Shown piece by piece: positions 14,102-16,601 of a stretch of 16,601 nt of DNA. A program made the position numbers and the translations under genes. Every line of letters begins with the position of its first letter. The first letter of the stretch is position 1. The DNA is taken from assembly GCA_039927975.1 (NCBI GenBank), contig JBDSTZ010000285.1, forward strand, positions 1-16,601, read 5' to 3'. The DNA is from JBDSTZ01 sp039927975. Its GTDB lineage: Bacteria; Pseudomonadota; Gammaproteobacteria; Burkholderiales; Burkholderiaceae_D. The notes under the pieces were generated by a model. It did no database searches, had not been told where the DNA came from, and worked only from the letters and a program-made list of their open reading frames with translations.

Positions 14102-16558
14102 ATGGCAATCTTGAAAAAAGTGTGGCGGATCGCTCCGCTGGTCGTTGGCGCGGCCCTGGCTGCGACCCTTTCCTCGCTGGCCTTTCCGGCCGGCGCCGTC
14201 GAATTGAGCCTGTCGCAAGACTGGCGCTTCCTGCGCGGCGACGCGCCAGGCGCCGAGCAGGCCCGCTTCGACGACCGCGCCTGGAAGCAGGTGGTGGTGC
14301 CCTACGATTTCGCGATCATGGACAAGGCCGACGGCAGCCCGCCGTTCGACCGCAACGCCGTCGCCGGCCAGGATTCGGGTTATCTGGCCGGCGGCGCCGG
14401 CTGGTTCCGCCGTCAGCTGAACCTGAGCGCGGCCGACGCCGGGCGCACGGTCCAGCTCCATTTCGAGGCGGTCTACATGGACGCCGAGATCTGGCTCAAC
14501 GGTGCACTGGTGGGCAAGCACCTGTACGGCTACACCGCCTTCAGCGTGGACCTGACCGGCAAGCTGCGCGCCGGCGCCAACCTGCTGGCGGTGCGCGTGA
14601 AGCACCGCGATCCTTCCTCGCGCTGGTATGCCGGTTCCGGCATCCTGCGCCCGGTCAAGCTCGAACTGCTCGACCCGGTCCACCTGGTGCCCGGCAGCGT
14701 GTTCGTCGAGACCGGCGCGGCCGACCAGCAGCACGCGAGCTTGAATGTGCGCGCGGCGATCCGCAACGGTTCGGCCAAAGCGCAGAAGGTCGAACTGCTG
14801 TCGAAGATCTACGCGGTGGGCGACGAGCGCATGGTGGCCGAACAGCGCGGCGCCTACACGATCGCGCGCGGCGCGCAGCTTGACGCCACGCTCGCGCTGG
14901 CGGTGCCGCAGCCGAAACTGTGGTCGCCCGACGCGCCTCACTTGTACCGCCTGGTGCAGGAAGTGCGCATTGGCGGCGTGCTGACCGACGTGCGCCAGAC
15001 CCGCTTCGGCATCCGCACTGTGAGCGTCGACGCCCAGCATGGCTTGCGCATCAACGGCAACAAGGTCGTCCTGCGCGGCGGGAATATCCATCACGACAAT
15101 TACATGCTCGGCGCCGCCGGTTTCCCCGACGCCGACGCGCGCAAGGTGGCGCTGATGAAGGCGGCCGGCTACAACGCCATCCGCAACGCCCACAATCCGG
15201 CCAGCCAGGCGACACTCGACGCGGCCGACGAACTTGGCATGCTGGTCATCGATGAAGCCTTCGATATGTGGCGCAAGGAAAAGCGCGGCGCCGACTATTC
15301 GCACTTCTACGCCGACAACTGGGAGCGCGATGTCGACAGCCTGGTGCTGAGCGGACGCAACCACCCTAGCGTGCTGTTCTGGAGCATCGGCAACGAGATC
15401 CCGGAACAGGGCACGCCCGAGGGCGTGCGCACGGCGCACGAACTCGTCGCGCGCATCCGCCGCCTCGACCCGCACCGGCCGGTGACCCAGGCCATCAACA
15501 ACGACACGCCGCCCATCGCCGCGCAGTTCGCCGAGCTCGATGTGGGCGGCTACAACTACATGCACTTTGTGTTCGGCCGCGACCACGAGAAGTTCCCGCA
15601 GCGCGTCATGTACACCTCGGAGTCGCTGCCCAAGGATGCCTTTGCCTCCTGGCGCCCGGTCGAAACCATGCCCTGGGTGATCGGCGACTTCGTCTGGACC
15701 GCCTTCGACTACCTCGGCGAATCGGGGATCGGCTGGATGGGCTACAGCCAGGACTGGCAAAAGCTGGCGCCGTATCCCTGGCACCTGGCCTATTGCGGCG
15801 AGATCGACGCGATCGGCAGGAAGCGCCCGGCCGCCTATTACCGCGAAGTGCTGTGGAAGAGCGGGATCGATCCGGTTTCCGCCTTCGTGGCGCAGCCGGC
15901 CGGCACCGAGGATCTGCCCAACCGTCACCTGTTTCCGACCGTGCCGCCGCACTACGACTGGGCGCTCGACGACGTCCACCCAAGCTGGAGCTGGGCGGGC
16001 CAGGAGGGCAAGCCGCTCGATGTGGTGGTGTACTCGGAATTGCCGGAGGTCGAGCTGTTCCTCAATGGCCGCAGCCTCGGTCGCAAGGCGACCGGTCTCG
16101 ATAGCGAGTACAAGGTCCACTACACGGTGGTCTATGCGCCGGGCCGCCTGACCGCTGTCGGCTACCGCGACGGCAAGCCGGCCGGCCAGTGGGAACTGCG
16201 CACGGCGGGTCAGCCGGCGGCCATCAAGCTGTCGCTCGACCGCCGCCAGCTCGGCGCCAACGGCCTTGACCTGGCCTACCTGAACGCCGAGCTGGTCGAC
16301 GCCGACGGCGTGCCGGTGTATGCTGGCGCCAGCGACCGCAAGCTCAAGGTCAGCGTGCGCGGGGCCGGTGTGCTGGCCGGCGCCGGCAACGGCAATCCGC
16401 AGGACGCCGCCAGCCTGCAGTCGGGCGAGCGGCGCACCTTCCATGGCCAACTGGTCGCGGCCATCCGCGCCGGCACCAGTGCTGGGCCGGTGCTGGTCGA
16501 GGTCAGCGGCGAGGGCGTGCCGACGCAGCGCCTGACGCTCGATGTGGTGGCCAGGTAG
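14102..16558 (+). CDS. GH2 beta-galactosidase with DUF4982 and C-terminal GH2 domain (exported)
   Basis: An 818-residue retaining glycosidase of family GH2. A Sec signal (MAILKKVWRIAPLVVGAALA, cleavage near FPAGA) precedes the jelly-roll sugar-binding domain (about 26-180, GWFRRQLNLSAADAGR and VYMDAEIWLNGALVGKH). An Ig-like domain follows (about 185-310), then the TIM barrel (about 312-605) with RNAHNPASQATLDAADELGMLVIDEAFDMW, the acid/base E432 in FWSIGNEIPE and the probable nucleophile E507 in MYTSESLP. The tail holds a DUF4982 domain (about 620-697, VELFLNGRSLGRK) and a final GH2 C-terminal domain (about 703-815, GVLAGAGNGNPQDAASLQSGERRTFHGQ). The ATG at 14102 is preferred over an in-frame TTG at 14087 because the signal peptide begins there and GAG lies 6 nt upstream. 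Beta-galactosidase is the commonest activity of this arrangement; other beta-glycosidase specificities exist in GH2. It is the last gene in view. Confidence 0.9.
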   Translation: MAILKKVWRIAPLVVGAALAATLSSLAFPAGAVELSLSQDWRFLRGDAPGAEQARFDDRAWKQVVVPYDFAIMDKADGSPPFDRNAVAGQDSGYLAGGAGWFRRQLNLSAADAGRTVQLHFEAVYMDAEIWLNGALVGKHLYGYTAFSVDLTGKLRAGANLLAVRVKHRDPSSRWYAGSGILRPVKLELLDPVHLVPGSVFVETGAADQQHASLNVRAAIRNGSAKAQKVELLSKIYAVGDERMVAEQRGAYTIARGAQLDATLALAVPQPKLWSPDAPHLYRLVQEVRIGGVLTDVRQTRFGIRTVSVDAQHGLRINGNKVVLRGGNIHHDNYMLGAAGFPDADARKVALMKAAGYNAIRNAHNPASQATLDAADELGMLVIDEAFDMWRKEKRGADYSHFYADNWERDVDSLVLSGRNHPSVLFWSIGNEIPEQGTPEGVRTAHELVARIRRLDPHRPVTQAINNDTPPIAAQFAELDVGGYNYMHFVFGRDHEKFPQRVMYTSESLPKDAFASWRPVETMPWVIGDFVWTAFDYLGESGIGWMGYSQDWQKLAPYPWHLAYCGEIDAIGRKRPAAYYREVLWKSGIDPVSAFVAQPAGTEDLPNRHLFPTVPPHYDWALDDVHPSWSWAGQEGKPLDVVVYSELPEVELFLNGRSLGRKATGLDSEYKVHYTVVYAPGRLTAVGYRDGKPAGQWELRTAGQPAAIKLSLDRRQLGANGLDLAYLNAELVDADGVPVYAGASDRKLKVSVRGAGVLAGAGNGNPQDAASLQSGERRTFHGQLVAAIRAGTSAGPVLVEVSGEGVPTQRLTLDVVAR

Positions 16559-16601
16559 GCCGCCGAACGGACAGTGCGCGCGGATGCCGGGAAGGCGCCG
16601 C

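Noticed and set aside
4154..16450. Very long antisense open frames opposite the GH genes (for example 4154-6103 plus, 8687-11293 minus, 11606-13981 minus, 14081-16450 minus)
   Set aside because: They mirror the real genes' codon structure in high-GC DNA, have Arg/His/Val-rich composition, no domains or signal peptides, and conflict with well-supported glycosidases.
16559..16601. Terminator or further gene after GH2
   Set aside because: Only 43 bp remain, with no hairpin plus T-run and no start codon with a ribosome-binding site.

Overview
The window is high-GC, tightly packed proteobacterial DNA. Codon use, the XylR-type regulator, the LytS/LytT-like pair and the style of the glycosidases suggest a betaproteobacterium of the Massilia/Duganella (Oxalobacteraceae) kind. 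That placement is inference from protein style, not a search result. The main content is an exo-glycosidase locus whose enzyme set fits stepwise dismantling of (fuco)galacto-xyloglucan oligosaccharides.

Layout. Positions 2-247 are the 3' end of an acyltransferase gene, probably malonate decarboxylase epsilon subunit mdcH. Converging on it are a LytTR response regulator (273-1028, minus) and its overlapping partner, a four-helix membrane sensor of the LytS/His_kinase type (1009-2100, minus). In that sensor the conserved H-box histidine is a glutamine. Divergent from the sensor is a full-length XylR-like AraC-family regulator (2367-3545, plus). A GH3 beta-glucosidase-type gene (3824-6082, minus) converges on xylR and ends in a strong intrinsic terminator (3717-3754).

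A 551-bp AT-richer divergent control region (6083-6633) separates GH3 from a plus-strand gene run. It carries a 19-bp inverted repeat (17/19 matches) whose two arms each overlap a -10-like hexamer pointing outward. The plus-strand run is GH35 beta-galactosidase (6634-8319), GH31 alpha-xylosidase with a PA14 insert (8411-11266), a decayed start of what looks like a flavin-dependent tryptophan-halogenase-type gene (about 11259-11416), GH95 alpha-L-fucosidase (11594-14059) and GH2 beta-galactosidase (14102-16558).

How they work together (inference from family knowledge). GH95 would remove terminal fucose and GH35 and/or GH2 would remove galactose. GH31 would then take the exposed non-reducing-end alpha-xylose, and GH3 would clip the backbone glucose, alternating with GH31. 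The xylose released is the expected ligand of a XylR-type regulator, giving a plausible feed-forward loop. No endo-xyloglucanase (GH74, GH5, GH9, GH12) and no TonB-dependent transporter lies in the window, so depolymerisation and uptake must be encoded elsewhere. The halogenase remnant, a gene type often found beside TonB-dependent transporters, hints that genes were lost between GH31 and GH95.
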